DNA of 64,000 nt from Dorea_A sp016295505 (GCF_039832105.1 NZ_JBDOHS010000002.1:62001-126000); one strand, 5' to 3'. Positions 1-7,992 are shown, counted from the stretch's first letter. Program-made: numbers and translations. The notes: generated from the letters alone by a model not told the origin.

Positions 1-67
1 CAATACCGATTCCGATTCCGCTGGTAGAGCCTGTTACGATTGCAACCTTTCCTTTTAATCTGTCCAT
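1..67 (-). CDS. Short-chain dehydrogenase/reductase, N-terminal fragment
   Basis: Only the first 22 codons are inside the window; the gene runs off the left edge. The start ATG (67-65) follows a GGAGG ribosome binding site at 75-79. The visible peptide has the SDR pattern: a short lead (MDRLKGKVAIVTG) and then STSGIGIGI, the TGxxxGIG nucleotide-binding loop of the Rossmann fold. The family uses NAD(P)H to oxidise or reduce alcohols, sugars or acyl groups. The substrate cannot be read from this piece. Confidence 0.8.
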   Translation of the reverse strand, partial: MDRLKGKVAIVTGSTSGIGIGI

Positions 68-190
68 GATAATTACCTCCTTAATAGTACATTTTGCCCC
101 ACTGCAAAATGCTTCTGTTTTTTCTCGTTAGCATAACTATATACCTTTTAACGAAACAAATCAACAATAAATCCGTCAATTCTCAGTCTA

Positions 191-1156
191 TTAATATCCT
201 CTCTTATAATCTACCAGATTCTTAAGCGTCTCCCCATTTCTGAAACGTTCCAGATTCTCAAGACTCAGTTTCCAGATTGCCTCTTCCGCACTGTTATGGT
301 GCCCAAAACCGATCCCCGCAACATGTGGCGTGATAATTACATTGTGCAATTTCCACAACGGGTGATCCTTTGGCAACGGTTCCGGATCCGTGACATCCAG
401 ACCGACTCCATAGAAATGCCCCTGCATAATCATTCTTACCAGACTGTCTGTATCAATCAGACTACCGCGCCCTACATTCACAAGAATCGCATCCTTTTTT
501 GACATTGCCAGCCGACGCGCATCCAGCAGGTGCATTGTCTCCGGTGTTTCCGGAAGACAGCCACAGATAAAATCTGCTTCTTTGATTGCATGATCCAGCT
601 GTTCTGCCATGATCATGCGTGTAAATGAACCTTCCGGTTTCCGCATATGACGGCAGAATCCCGTTACCTCCATTCCAAATGCTGCTGCCCGATCCGCCAC
701 TGCAGTTCCTATATCTCCGGCGCCAAGGATCAATGCTTTTTTTCCCTGAATTCTCCACTCCGCGCCACAATCTTTCCAGCATCCGGTCTTCGCATGATGT
801 ACATACTCCGGAATACGCCTTGCCAGAGACAAAAGTAGCCCCATTACATGCTCGGCGATCACCGCTCCATACGCCCCGGAAGCATTGGTAAGCACGATAT
901 GCTGCAGATACTCTTTATTCATGTACGGACCGACTCCTGCCCAGGAGATCTGAATCCACTTCAGATTCCGGCATTCCCGAAGCCATTTTGGATCCACATC
1001 ACCGAATATGATCTCCGCATCCCGGGCATATTCTCTGAATTCTTCTTCCGAGCACTCCCCGGAAAGATACAGAACCTCCCATCTGTCCCGGCAGAGTTTT
1101 TCTATCTGCTCCCGGTATTTTCCCGCTTCCTCAAACATTATGATTATTTTTTTCAT
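191..1156 (-). CDS. D-2-hydroxyacid dehydrogenase (NAD-dependent)
   Basis: A 321-residue cytosolic oxidoreductase of the D-isomer-specific 2-hydroxyacid dehydrogenase family, which interconverts 2-oxoacids and D-2-hydroxyacids. The N-terminal substrate lobe is followed by the Rossmann motif LILGAGDIGTAVADRA and the C-terminal catalytic pieces NVGRGSLID (Arg) and ITPHVAGIG (His). The ATG at 1156 is preferred over an upstream in-frame TTG at 1186 because AAGGA lies about 9 bases before it. The gene is divergent from the anion permease at 1579, suggesting that the permease may import a related organic acid. The exact substrate is not readable; phosphoglycerate dehydrogenase-like and hydroxypyruvate/glyoxylate reductase-like activities are both possible. 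Confidence 0.88.
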   Translation of the reverse strand: MKKIIIMFEEAGKYREQIEKLCRDRWEVLYLSGECSEEEFREYARDAEIIFGDVDPKWLRECRNLKWIQISWAGVGPYMNKEYLQHIVLTNASGAYGAVIAEHVMGLLLSLARRIPEYVHHAKTGCWKDCGAEWRIQGKKALILGAGDIGTAVADRAAAFGMEVTGFCRHMRKPEGSFTRMIMAEQLDHAIKEADFICGCLPETPETMHLLDARRLAMSKKDAILVNVGRGSLIDTDSLVRMIMQGHFYGVGLDVTDPEPLPKDHPLWKLHNVIITPHVAGIGFGHHNSAEEAIWKLSLENLERFRNGETLKNLVDYKRGY

Positions 1157-1241
1157 AGTTGTCTTATCCTTTTTTGCATTTTTCAAATAATACGGCCATG
1201 TTTTCGTCCTAAAATCATATCATTCAGCATAATCTTGAGTC

Positions 1242-1281
1242 TAAATAGATTATCCTTATAAAATATAGTATAATCTATTTA
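1242..1281. promoter_or_regulatory. 12-bp perfect inverted repeat, candidate operator
   Basis: TAAATAGATTAT (1242-1253) and ATAATCTATTTA (1270-1281) are perfect inverted copies separated by 16 bp. They lie in the 421-bp space between the leftward dehydrogenase and the rightward anion permease. No T-run or gene end is nearby, so a protein-binding dyad is more likely than a terminator. The repressor is unknown. The rest of this intergenic space holds the permease promoter and no credible gene. Confidence 0.45.
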
Positions 1282-1483
1282 TCCAGTCATTCCAATCATT
1301 CTTTTTCCTGTTTGTTAACAATATTTTATCTCTACTTGCTCTCTTTCTTTACATACAAATTTAATGCATGTCTGTACAATCAGGATCATGATGACAGCAA
1401 CGCAGGTCATTGCTATAAATGCCACATGCAACTGTCAATAGACAAACAGGAAGCTTTCTCGCAATCTATTATCCAAACAATTG

Positions 1484-1512
1484 TTGACATAAAAAATAAG
1501 TTGCGTTATAAC
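1484..1512 (+). promoter_or_regulatory. Sigma-A promoter of the anion permease gene
   Basis: TTGACA (1484-1489), a 17-base spacer and TATAAC (1507-1512) form a near-consensus vegetative promoter. It would start transcription near 1519, about 60 bases before the permease ATG at 1579. Confidence 0.7.
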
Positions 1513-1578
1513 AATATCATACGAAAAAACGGAATTTAATCAATAATATCCCGTCAAATACTATCACAGGAGATTCAT

Positions 1579-2712
1579 ATGAAAAAATCAATCCAAACTT
1601 GTATCTGTTTTATCAAAAAAGAAACGGTACTGTGCATCGCCGCTCTTCTGGCTCTGTGTTCTGCTTTCTTCGTTCCCCCGTCTCTCCATTATCTGGAATA
1701 TCTGGATTTTCGGGTCTTATCGCTTTTGTTCTGTCTGATGCTGGTGGTTGCCGGCCTGCAGAGCATCGGTGTCTTTCAGATGCTTGGAACAACACTATTA
1801 TCCGGAACCAAAAATACCCGTCAGCTCGTGTTATTGCTGACAGGTCTTTGCTTTTTTTCCAGTATGCTCATCACCAACGATGTATCTCTGATTACGTTTG
1901 TTCCGTTTGCAATCATGATTCTCCATATGGCCGATCAGGATAACCTTCTGATTCCGGTCATCGTGCTGCAGACCATTGCAGCAAACCTGGGAAGCATGTT
2001 TACCCCCGTCGGGAATCCACAGAATCTGTATCTGTATTCTGCTTATTCCATCCCGATTGCAGATTTTTTACTGGCTATGCTGCCTCTGACCCTGTTGTCT
2101 TTGATTCTTCTGGCTGCAGCTGCTTTTCTGCTTCCAAATGAGGAACTCTCTCTTCAGACACTTTCCGGCACAAAAGCACAGCTTTCCAGAAAAAAACTGC
2201 TGGTCTATCTTGCGCTTTTTCTGGTCTGTCTTGCATGTGTCATACATCTGATTACATTTCCGTGGATGATACTGATCGTTACGATCTGCATCTTTCTCGT
2301 TGACCGTTCTCTTTTCAAAGATGCAGACTATTTTCTGTTACTGACTTTTGTCTGCTTTTTTTTATTCATCGGAAATATGGAACGGATTCCGGCCATTGCC
2401 ATGCTGCTGCGCGACCTGATCCGGCACAGAGAATTGTTCCTCGGGATTCTGGCAAGTCAGTGTATCAGTAATGTACCCGCAGCCATCCTTTTGTCAGGCT
2501 TTACCGATCAGGCGATTCCATTGTTATACGGTGTTAATATCGGAGGGCTTGGAACTTTGATTGCTTCTCTGGCAAGTCTGATCTCCTACCGTTATTATGT
2601 CAATCTGAAGGGGGCCAAAAAGGGAAAGTATTTCCGGACCTTCACCTTTTATAATCTGGTATTTCTGCTTCTGATCGGATTCGCAGGTTATCTGCTCTTA
2701 AAAATACAATAA
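1579..2712 (+). CDS. SLC13/CitMHS-type anion permease
   Basis: A 377-residue polytopic inner-membrane protein of the ion transporter superfamily (ArsB/NhaD/DASS/CitMHS-like), with about ten hydrophobic segments. Motifs typical of the two re-entrant loops are visible: ITNDVSLITFVPF near residue 95, TPVGNPQNLYLY near 145, and in the second half SNVPAAILLSGF and NIGGLGTLIASLASLI. Family members move di/tricarboxylates, arsenite or sulfate, usually coupled to Na+ or H+. AGGAG at 1568-1572 supports the ATG. The divergent hydroxyacid dehydrogenase hints at an organic acid, but that is inference. A 15-bp stem just downstream probably ends the transcript. Confidence 0.85.
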   Translation: MKKSIQTCICFIKKETVLCIAALLALCSAFFVPPSLHYLEYLDFRVLSLLFCLMLVVAGLQSIGVFQMLGTTLLSGTKNTRQLVLLLTGLCFFSSMLITNDVSLITFVPFAIMILHMADQDNLLIPVIVLQTIAANLGSMFTPVGNPQNLYLYSAYSIPIADFLLAMLPLTLLSLILLAAAAFLLPNEELSLQTLSGTKAQLSRKKLLVYLALFLVCLACVIHLITFPWMILIVTICIFLVDRSLFKDADYFLLLTFVCFFLFIGNMERIPAIAMLLRDLIRHRELFLGILASQCISNVPAAILLSGFTDQAIPLLYGVNIGGLGTLIASLASLISYRYYVNLKGAKKGKYFRTFTFYNLVFLLLIGFAGYLLLKIQ

Positions 2713-2725
2713 AAGATCAGGAAAA

Positions 2726-2778
2726 GCCATGTAGTAACAGACGATTGGAATCACTCCTTACGGCTGTTACTACATGGC
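2726..2778. terminator. Stem-loop between convergent permease and tautomerase genes
   Basis: GCCATGTAGTAACAG (2726-2740) pairs perfectly with CTGTTACTACATGGC (2764-2778) around a 23-base loop. Read leftward, the stem is followed by TTTTCC and a T-rich stretch. Read rightward it is followed by a pyrimidine-rich tail. It probably works in both directions between the two convergent genes. Confidence 0.65.
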
Positions 2779-2797
2779 CTTCTCTTCACTTAAACAT

Positions 2798-3025
2798 CTA
2801 CTTAAAATTAATATAGTCTGAATCCAGCAGAAGTTCTTCCTGACGGAAGCTTGACTTTGTTGCTTTTTCGAATTCGTCCGGCGCATACTCTTCCATCGAT
2901 ACGGAGATATCACTTTCTTTCCATACTCCCGACTCTTCCGCCAGCGTTTTTCTCAAAGCCTTTGCAAGCTTCTCTTTCAATTCTTCACTTTTTCCAGGAT
3001 ATAATTTTACACCGATATGTGGCAT
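2798..3025 (-). CDS. 4-oxalocrotonate tautomerase-like protein
   Basis: A 75-residue protein that starts MPHIGVKLYPG. Pro-2 becomes the N-terminal catalytic base after removal of Met, as in the 4-oxalocrotonate tautomerase/MIF superfamily, which interconverts enol and keto acids. Length and the single beta-alpha-beta unit fit one subunit of a hexamer. GGAGGG lies 9 to 14 bases upstream of the ATG. It is a single-gene unit ending at the bidirectional stem-loop. The physiological substrate cannot be inferred. Confidence 0.8.
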   Translation of the reverse strand: MPHIGVKLYPGKSEELKEKLAKALRKTLAEESGVWKESDISVSMEEYAPDEFEKATKSSFRQEELLLDSDYINFK

Positions 3026-3130
3026 ATCCGTTCCCTCCTTTTTCTTTCCTGATACTTATTCTACAGATTCTTTCTGCATCTGTACAGTCTTTTTCACTCT
3101 TTCAAACTTCTTTTGGGCACCATTTTAGAT

Positions 3131-3393
3131 ATACTTTAATGACTTTGTTTTTTATTATGGGGATTGCGGTCATCCTACACCGCTGTTCAGGGGGACTGGA
3201 TTTTGATTTGTCAGATTTGCAGTCATCTAATGACCAAAATTGGGATGACCTGAATAAAGAACAATTGAATCCACGGTCAATTTCTGACCATGTATGAAGA
3301 AATCCCGGAAACAAAATTACTCCCGGGACAAAATCTTTTTGATATCTTCGAAATAGACTCGCGCTCCAAATTAACGTTTGCGAAACTGTGGAA
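3131..3393. repeat. Direct repeat copy A containing a displaced rpsI 3' end
   Basis: This stretch matches 6771-7163 from ACTTTAATGAC at its left edge to AACTGTGG at its right edge. It holds one of the 53-bp units found in copy B, the Rho-independent hairpin of rpsI (about 3305-3329), and the last codons of rpsI with its stop (3373-3393, encoding PQFRKR and TAA on the minus strand). A hairpin of about 33 bp present in copy B is missing here. Together with the unstructured 3394-3535 it fills the 510-bp gap between the tautomerase and DUF2442 genes; no credible gene was found in it. Confidence 0.75.
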
Positions 3394-3535
3394 ACCTGTA
3401 AAATAAGGCTTTGCGGATATATGTGCTGCATACTTGCTGCAAACCCACAGCATCTTATCACAACTTAGCACTTCTCTTCATGGTCAGGTATCAGAGATGG
3501 TATCCGGCTTTTTGAAAAAGTATTCGGACAAATAT

Positions 3536-3817
3536 TTAAGCAATTTTTTCCTTTACATTTTCTAACTCATATAGCATATCCGGATCCAAATCTAAACATT
3601 TGCTTTCATCTCTGGTTCCTGTAACATCCCAAGCCAATGAATCATTTAATATTGTGCATGCATTCATAAAAAAATCTATATCCTTTAATCGCTCAAAAAC
3701 CTTTTTTTCTAAGAGATGACTTGCATCATAACAAACTATTTTTCCATCCTCAAAATACACATCTACTTTATAGTCTCTATATGGGATTACCTGTACTACT
3801 CTTGGAAACATATACAT
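3536..3817 (-). CDS. DUF2442 domain protein
   Basis: A 93-residue protein with the DUF2442 look: PRVVQVIPYRDYKVDVYFEDG followed by YDASHLLEK and a central WDVTGTRDESKCLDLDPDML segment. It lies 12 bp downstream of a DUF4160 gene. Such pairs are common in bacterial accessory DNA and have been suggested to be toxin-antitoxin-like, but no activity is established here. It is the last gene of a leftward unit inside the rpsI-flanked block. Confidence 0.75.
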   Translation of the reverse strand: MYMFPRVVQVIPYRDYKVDVYFEDGKIVCYDASHLLEKKVFERLKDIDFFMNACTILNDSLAWDVTGTRDESKCLDLDPDMLYELENVKEKIA

Positions 3818-3829
3818 CCCCCTCTCATA

Positions 3830-4090
3830 TTAAACCAAAGGATTAATTCGATTTAATGGAAGTCCATCTTTGGAAAGCTCCCAGTTTTGCATCAATTCAT
3901 CCTGATGAATCACACACCAGGCTAAAATCAGTTTTAATTGTCTTGATGGCAATGCACCTTTCAGTACTCTGGCTTCTACTATATCTATAAGTGCTTTATT
4001 TCCATTATATTCTGCGTGGAAGTGTGGTGGATTACGATCTTCATAATACATTGTAACAAGAATACCATAAAACAAAGAAATTTCTGGCAT
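3830..4090 (-). CDS. DUF4160 domain protein
   Basis: An 86-residue protein with the DUF4160 signature: MPEISLFYGI, then YYEDRNPPHFHAEYNG, and a C-terminal helix with LPSRQLKLILAWCVIHQDEL. The ATG at 4090 is chosen because GGAGG precedes it by 8 bases; an upstream in-frame ATG at 4147 has no such site. It is paired with the DUF2442 gene just downstream. Function is unknown; the conserved HFH motif could bind metal, which is inference. Confidence 0.78.
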   Translation of the reverse strand: MPEISLFYGILVTMYYEDRNPPHFHAEYNGNKALIDIVEARVLKGALPSRQLKLILAWCVIHQDELMQNWELSKDGLPLNRINPLV

Positions 4091-4161
4091 ATCTAACACC
4101 TCCGTAACTATTTTTATATTACCACACCTAAAGATTTTGCAAAACAATTCTTTTAACAGAT

Positions 4162-5883
4162 TTAAAAACCTGCCTTTCGCAGTTCATCCATCATTGCAGT
4201 TCTACGTTTATATTCTCGTCTCCATGTAGCCGCAATATCTTCTGCTACGGCTTTTCCTCCATCACATTTAGATATCTTCTTAAGATATGGCATGAGATAT
4301 TTATATTTTTTCCTTTCATTCGCCATTTCAGCCGCCTGTTTTAAATAAGCAGAATATATTTTTATTACTCGTTCCGGCATTATTTTACGCAAAATTTTAT
4401 CATATGAATCCAGCAGACTAACTTTATTGGAACTCTGTTCAATCTTACTCATCAACTCATCATATCGTTTTTCTTCATAGAGTAACTGACATACAAAATC
4501 TTCATAACGGCTTTTCATCACGATATCGTCAACCATCTTACTCCATTGATCCGGGTTCACAATACATGCTTTCAACATCTTAACATAGGTTAAGTCATAT
4601 TGCCAAAAAGATGTAACATACCGTATAAGTTCCTCAATATATTCCTCTGTTTTCCCTAATTTGTCGTATATTTCTATTAATTGCTCGCTATATTTTTCCA
4701 ACTGCTCGGTATTGCCAGCATCACGTTCTTTGCTTTCTAACAGCACCTTTATAGCTGTATCATAATCATTATTCTCGATTGCTTCTGAGATTTCCAACTC
4801 TCGAATTACAAAAAATCTGCGGTTTGCCTGTTTATACTCCTTGATTTGCTCAGCAGTATAGTTCAATTTTTTCATATATTCTATTCTCTTTATGACTGGA
4901 TTTTCGAATCCGTAATGAACCGAATATATTGTTCCGCAATCTGCTCCCGAACGTTTATTGATAAGACTATCCAGGTTTTTAATCTTTTCTGTTATCATTT
5001 CTTCTGTTGCAAAAAATTCAAACAAGATTTCTTCCATATATTCTTCATAAATATCAATTACGTACCCATCCCGATGCGTTTCGAACCATGATTTCATCTC
5101 ATTTCTATATATCTCATCACTTTTTTCAATAATTTGCTTCCAACATTCATAGCAGGCATTCGCAACCCAAGAAGAACTTCCATCTGAATCATCCATATCG
5201 ATATTTCCAATACAATGAAATACCAGATTTGTCAACTCAAACGCTTGTTTTAAGCAATTTTTTTCAATTAACAGCATTACCTTTGTATGCAAAAAACCGC
5301 TTAACTCGGATGTAAATTCAGAAGCATGATACCAATCCACATACCCTCCTCTGCTATTTCGATATATAATGTGATCTATTTCTGTTCGAAGTTCCAGCAT
5401 TAACTTACTATTCATTTTAAATTCATATTGCATCTTCAGTCTATGCTTTAATCCTTCATCTGCCAGAACAAATCCGACCAGCAATTCTCTTACTTTGTCT
5501 TCCGGTATTTTTGAAATGAGCTCTGTTACTTCTTCTTTCTCCCTTTGATGTCTTTGGAAAAAGTCCTCTTTTAGTAATGAAACCTCTTCTTCTGTATCGT
5601 TATCTTCTATTTCAGCATCCTTTCCATCCAGCATTTCCTCAAACTTAAACAAAACCGCTGCCATGTGTTTGCAATTTCTTCCATCCGCTGCATATGGACA
5701 GGAACAGTACATATCTATTACGTCTTCCCCATCCAACGTAATTTGAACATCATATACATCCGTTCCATCTACCTGTGCTATAATTTCGTCATCAGAATAG
5801 CTAAAATCTACGACATGACCATCTTCATAATATTCAATCCCTCTGTCTAAAATGTGTTGTCTAAATAATGTATACCATTTCAT
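4162..5883 (-). CDS. SWIM zinc-finger protein
   Basis: A 573-residue protein with a SWIM zinc finger near the N-terminus: Cys60-x-Cys62, then Cys71-x-His73 (YCSCPYAADGRNCKHMAAVL). SWIM domains bind DNA or protein in SNF2 ATPases, MuDR transposases and recombination factors. The rest is helical and rich in short charged repeats, resembling TPR-like solenoids. No helicase domain is present. The start overlaps the stop of the YkgJ-family gene by 4 bases, so the two are translationally coupled. In other Firmicutes a SWIM protein often sits beside an SNF2 helicase; none is visible here. Its role is unknown. Confidence 0.8.
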   Translation of the reverse strand: MKWYTLFRQHILDRGIEYYEDGHVVDFSYSDDEIIAQVDGTDVYDVQITLDGEDVIDMYCSCPYAADGRNCKHMAAVLFKFEEMLDGKDAEIEDNDTEEEVSLLKEDFFQRHQREKEEVTELISKIPEDKVRELLVGFVLADEGLKHRLKMQYEFKMNSKLMLELRTEIDHIIYRNSRGGYVDWYHASEFTSELSGFLHTKVMLLIEKNCLKQAFELTNLVFHCIGNIDMDDSDGSSSWVANACYECWKQIIEKSDEIYRNEMKSWFETHRDGYVIDIYEEYMEEILFEFFATEEMITEKIKNLDSLINKRSGADCGTIYSVHYGFENPVIKRIEYMKKLNYTAEQIKEYKQANRRFFVIRELEISEAIENNDYDTAIKVLLESKERDAGNTEQLEKYSEQLIEIYDKLGKTEEYIEELIRYVTSFWQYDLTYVKMLKACIVNPDQWSKMVDDIVMKSRYEDFVCQLLYEEKRYDELMSKIEQSSNKVSLLDSYDKILRKIMPERVIKIYSAYLKQAAEMANERKKYKYLMPYLKKISKCDGGKAVAEDIAATWRREYKRRTAMMDELRKAGF

Positions 5884-6383
5884 TTTTTGAACCCATATTC
5901 TTTCTTCAGTCTTTCATAGATTTCAAAAGCCACCGGACAAACAGACACAGTATCCAACACACTATATAAGCTCCACAGACGTTCTGGTTGATTCGTGTAC
6001 GGATATTTTTTACAGCTTTCGGGCTTGCAATCTCCCAATTTACAACTCCTGTCTTCCATCAAAAAATCACATGGTTTATGCTTTGTCTTGTAATTCCCCT
6101 CAGAATCTTTTCCGCCTAAATATTGTTCAGCAAAATCTGTAGCGGTTACTCCTAAATACATCGCATCTTTCTCAACATCCTCCTCCGGAATACTTCCATG
6201 ATACATCTTGCAACAATTTCTACATCTATTACAATCATATTGTGCAAACAACTCATCATGCAATTTAAAAAACTGCTCATCCAGTTCTTTTTCATCCGCA
6301 TGACACTTCAAAAATGTACGAAATTCCAGATTTTCCCTTTCTCTTTTCTGAGCTTCAAATTTCACTTCCCTTGGCGCCAGCAT
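5880..6383 (-). CDS. YkgJ-family cysteine-cluster protein
   Basis: A 167-residue protein with the zinc/iron-chelating cluster Cys51-x2-Cys54-x2-Cys57-Cys58 (CNRCRNCCKM), then KPCDFL and CKLGDCKPESCKKYPY. This is the pattern of the YkgJ/UPF0153 family, which is thought to bind Fe-S or zinc and in some members to act as a metal-dependent modifying enzyme. It is the first gene of a two-gene unit with the SWIM protein. A possible extended -10 (TGATAGAAT) lies around 6437-6445 on the minus strand. The partner pairing suggests a shared nucleic-acid-related task, but this is inference. Confidence 0.8.
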   Translation of the reverse strand: MLAPREVKFEAQKRERENLEFRTFLKCHADEKELDEQFFKLHDELFAQYDCNRCRNCCKMYHGSIPEEDVEKDAMYLGVTATDFAEQYLGGKDSEGNYKTKHKPCDFLMEDRSCKLGDCKPESCKKYPYTNQPERLWSLYSVLDTVSVCPVAFEIYERLKKEYGFKK

Positions 6384-6597
6384 TGTATTTCTATCCTCTT
6401 TCTTCTGAAAATATTTTTACATATGAACCCGATTAGATTCTATCACAGTTCTCACTTCTGATAAACCAAAAAACTTCCCAAAACAAATATCCCGTGAAGT
6501 ATAATGACATAATCATCAGGAAGATTCAATTGTTCCTGTATGATAAGCATCACTAATACGACTCAAGTGATAAAACAATCGCTCTTTATTTTAATAA

Positions 6598-6770
6598 TTA
6601 CAAATATTGGTTTACCAACTCTTCTATCACATTTGAATTCAAAACACTTTGCTCTGTTTCGAAAGTAAGAATCAAGCGATCGCCCGGATAGATTTTGTTC
6701 TTTTGATAGGATTCTATTTTTCGCACCGCAGATCTTGCATATTCCTTAGATCTTGCATATTCCTTACCTC
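6598..6770 (-). pseudogene. 3' remnant of an unrecognised gene
   Basis: An open minus-strand frame ends at TAA (6598-6600) and encodes about 55 residues, including RKIESYQKNKIYPGDRLI and then LTFETEQSVLNSNVIEELV, which reads like a real protein C-terminus. It is cut where repeat copy B begins and has no start codon. A 19-bp sequence encoding EYARS(K/A) is tandemly doubled at 6738-6772. The parent family was not recognised with certainty. The neighbouring 6384-6597 is AT-rich and shows no gene. Confidence 0.5.
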
Positions 6771-6803
6771 ACTTTAATGACTTTGTTTTTTATTACGGGG
6801 ATT

Positions 6804-6980
6804 GCAGTTACCTCACAATGCTGTCCGAGGTGACTGGATTTTGATTTGCTAGATTTGCGGTCATCCTACACCGCTGTTTTGGGGGACTGGATTTTAATTT
6901 GCTAGATTTGCGGTCATCCTACACCGCTGTTCGGGGGGACTGGATTTTGATTTGTTAGATTTACGGTCATCTACTGACCA
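6804..6980. repeat. 53-bp tandem repeat, three units plus a partial fourth
   Basis: Units start at 6804, 6857, 6910 and 6963, an exact 53-base period. The shared core is TGCGGTCATCCTACACCGCTG followed by GGGGACTGGATTTTGATTTG, with a few substitutions per unit. The corresponding element at 3131-3393 has a single unit plus the partial one, so copy number differs between the two elements. There are no spacers, so it is not a CRISPR array. Confidence 0.8.
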
Positions 6981-7045
6981 CAATTGGGTGACCTGTATAA
7001 AGAATAATTGAATCCACGGTCAATTCCTGGCCATGTATGAAGAAA

Positions 7046-7071
7046 TCCCGGAAACAAAATTGCTTCCGGGA
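7046..7071 (-). terminator. Terminator of rplM-rpsI
   Basis: TCCCGGAA (7046-7053) pairs with TTCCGGGA (7064-7071) around a 10-base loop. Read leftward it is followed by TTTCTTC. It lies about 75 bases after the rpsI stop and is the natural end of the ribosomal protein transcript. A variant of the same hairpin sits in repeat copy A. Confidence 0.75.
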
Positions 7072-7143
7072 CAAAATCTTTTTGATATCTTCGAAATATA
7101 CTCGAGAAAACTTCGTTTTCTCTTGTTGTCGCTTCGCTCCAAA

Positions 7144-7536
7144 TTAACGTTTGCTGAACTGTGGTGCGCGACGAGCTGCTTTGAGACCGTATTTCTTACG
7201 TTCTTTCATACGTGGATCACGTGTTAAGAAGCCAGCTTTCTTAAGTACCGGTCTGTAATCAGCATCTGCCTCAAGAAGTGCTCTTGCAACACCGTGACGG
7301 ATTGCTCCAGCCTGTCCTGTATATCCGCCGCCTTTTACATTAACGATAACATCGAATTTTCCTTCTGTCTCTGTTGCTACTAACGGCTGACGAACTACAA
7401 CCTTTAATGTCTCAAGACCAAAATACTCATCGATATCTCTTTTATTTATTGTGATCTTACCTGTTCCTGGTACTAAATATACTCTTGCAATTGATTTTTT
7501 TCTTCTTCCTGTTCCGTAGAATCTTGCACTAGCCAC
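7144..7536 (-). CDS. rpsI: 30S ribosomal protein S9
   Basis: A 130-residue ribosomal protein of the small-subunit head whose C-terminal tail reaches toward the P-site tRNA. The family hallmarks are clear: FYGTGRRKKSIARVYLVPGTG at the start, GGGYTGQAGAIRHGVARAL in the middle, and the basic C-terminus ending APQFSKR. The length is normal. It follows rplM after a 27-base gap, the standard bacterial order. Its last codons are duplicated at 3373-3393, with one of seven residues changed there, which marks the 3' end as the boundary of an accessory block. Confidence 0.97.
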   Translation of the reverse strand: MASARFYGTGRRKKSIARVYLVPGTGKITINKRDIDEYFGLETLKVVVRQPLVATETEGKFDVIVNVKGGGYTGQAGAIRHGVARALLEADADYRPVLKKAGFLTRDPRMKERKKYGLKAARRAPQFSKR

Positions 7537-7563
7537 TGTAATGTCCTCCTTTCAAACCTTTCC

Positions 7564-7992
7564 TTAGAATTTCAGCTCAACTGGTTTCTGAGCCTGCTGC
7601 TCATGTTCTGGTCCAGCATATACATGAAGCTTCTTCATCATAGATCTTCCTAAAGGTCCCTTTGGAAGCATTCCTTTTACAGCAAGTTCGATTACTTTTT
7701 CAGGTTTCTTATTCATCATCTCTGCTAATGTAGTCTCTTTCATTCCACCTACATATTCAGAGTGATTGTAATAAATTTTCTGGTTCAGTTTCTTACCTGT
7801 AACATTTACTTTTTCTGCATTTACAACGATTACATAATCGCCTGTATCAACGTGCGGTGTGAATTCCGGCTTGTTCTTTCCTCTTAAAACCTTAGCTACT
7901 TCTGATGCGAGACGTCCCAAAGTATATTCAGAAGCGTCAACTACATACCATTTTCTTTCAATCTTATCTGGATTAGCCATATAAGTTTTCAT
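7564..7992 (-). CDS. rplM: 50S ribosomal protein L13
   Basis: A 142-residue early-assembly protein of the large subunit. Recognisable segments are the start MKTYMANPDKIERKWYVVDA, then LGRLASEVAKVLRGKNKPEFTP, KVNVTGKK, and the C-terminal MLPKGPLGRSMMKKLHVYAGPEHEQ. GGAGGT precedes the ATG. It is the first gene of the rplM-rpsI operon, which has a consensus promoter at 8101-8129 and a leader of about 100 bases. That leader could carry autogenous control by the ribosomal proteins, but no known leader structure was identified. Confidence 0.97.
   Translation of the reverse strand: MKTYMANPDKIERKWYVVDASEYTLGRLASEVAKVLRGKNKPEFTPHVDTGDYVIVVNAEKVNVTGKKLNQKIYYNHSEYVGGMKETTLAEMMNKKPEKVIELAVKGMLPKGPLGRSMMKKLHVYAGPEHEQQAQKPVELKF

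Larger units (their letters stand above)
6771..7163. repeat. Direct repeat copy B, joined to the intact rpsI 3' end
   Basis: This is the second copy of the element at 3131-3393. It differs by carrying two extra 53-bp units and a hairpin at 7104-7122 (GAGAAAAC, loop TTC, GTTTTCTC). Its right edge lies within the last codons of rpsI. The two direct copies enclose about 3.4 kb of accessory genes, the arrangement expected of an island at the 3' end of rpsI or of a segmental duplication. No recombinase is present between them. Confidence 0.75.

Noticed and set aside
1312..1539. Open 75-codon frame on the plus strand upstream of the anion permease
   Set aside because: It contains the permease's own -35/-10 elements, has no ribosome binding site, and its composition is not protein-like.
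3102..3471. Overlapping minus-strand frames through repeat copy A
   Set aside because: They read through a duplicated non-coding terminator region and the displaced rpsI tail; no homology-like pattern or binding site.
6804..6980. Possible CRISPR array
   Set aside because: Units abut exactly with a 53-base period and no spacers, and there are no cas genes.
7033..7227. Plus-strand 64-codon frame near rpsI
   Set aside because: It is antisense to the rpsI terminator and 3' end; no binding site.
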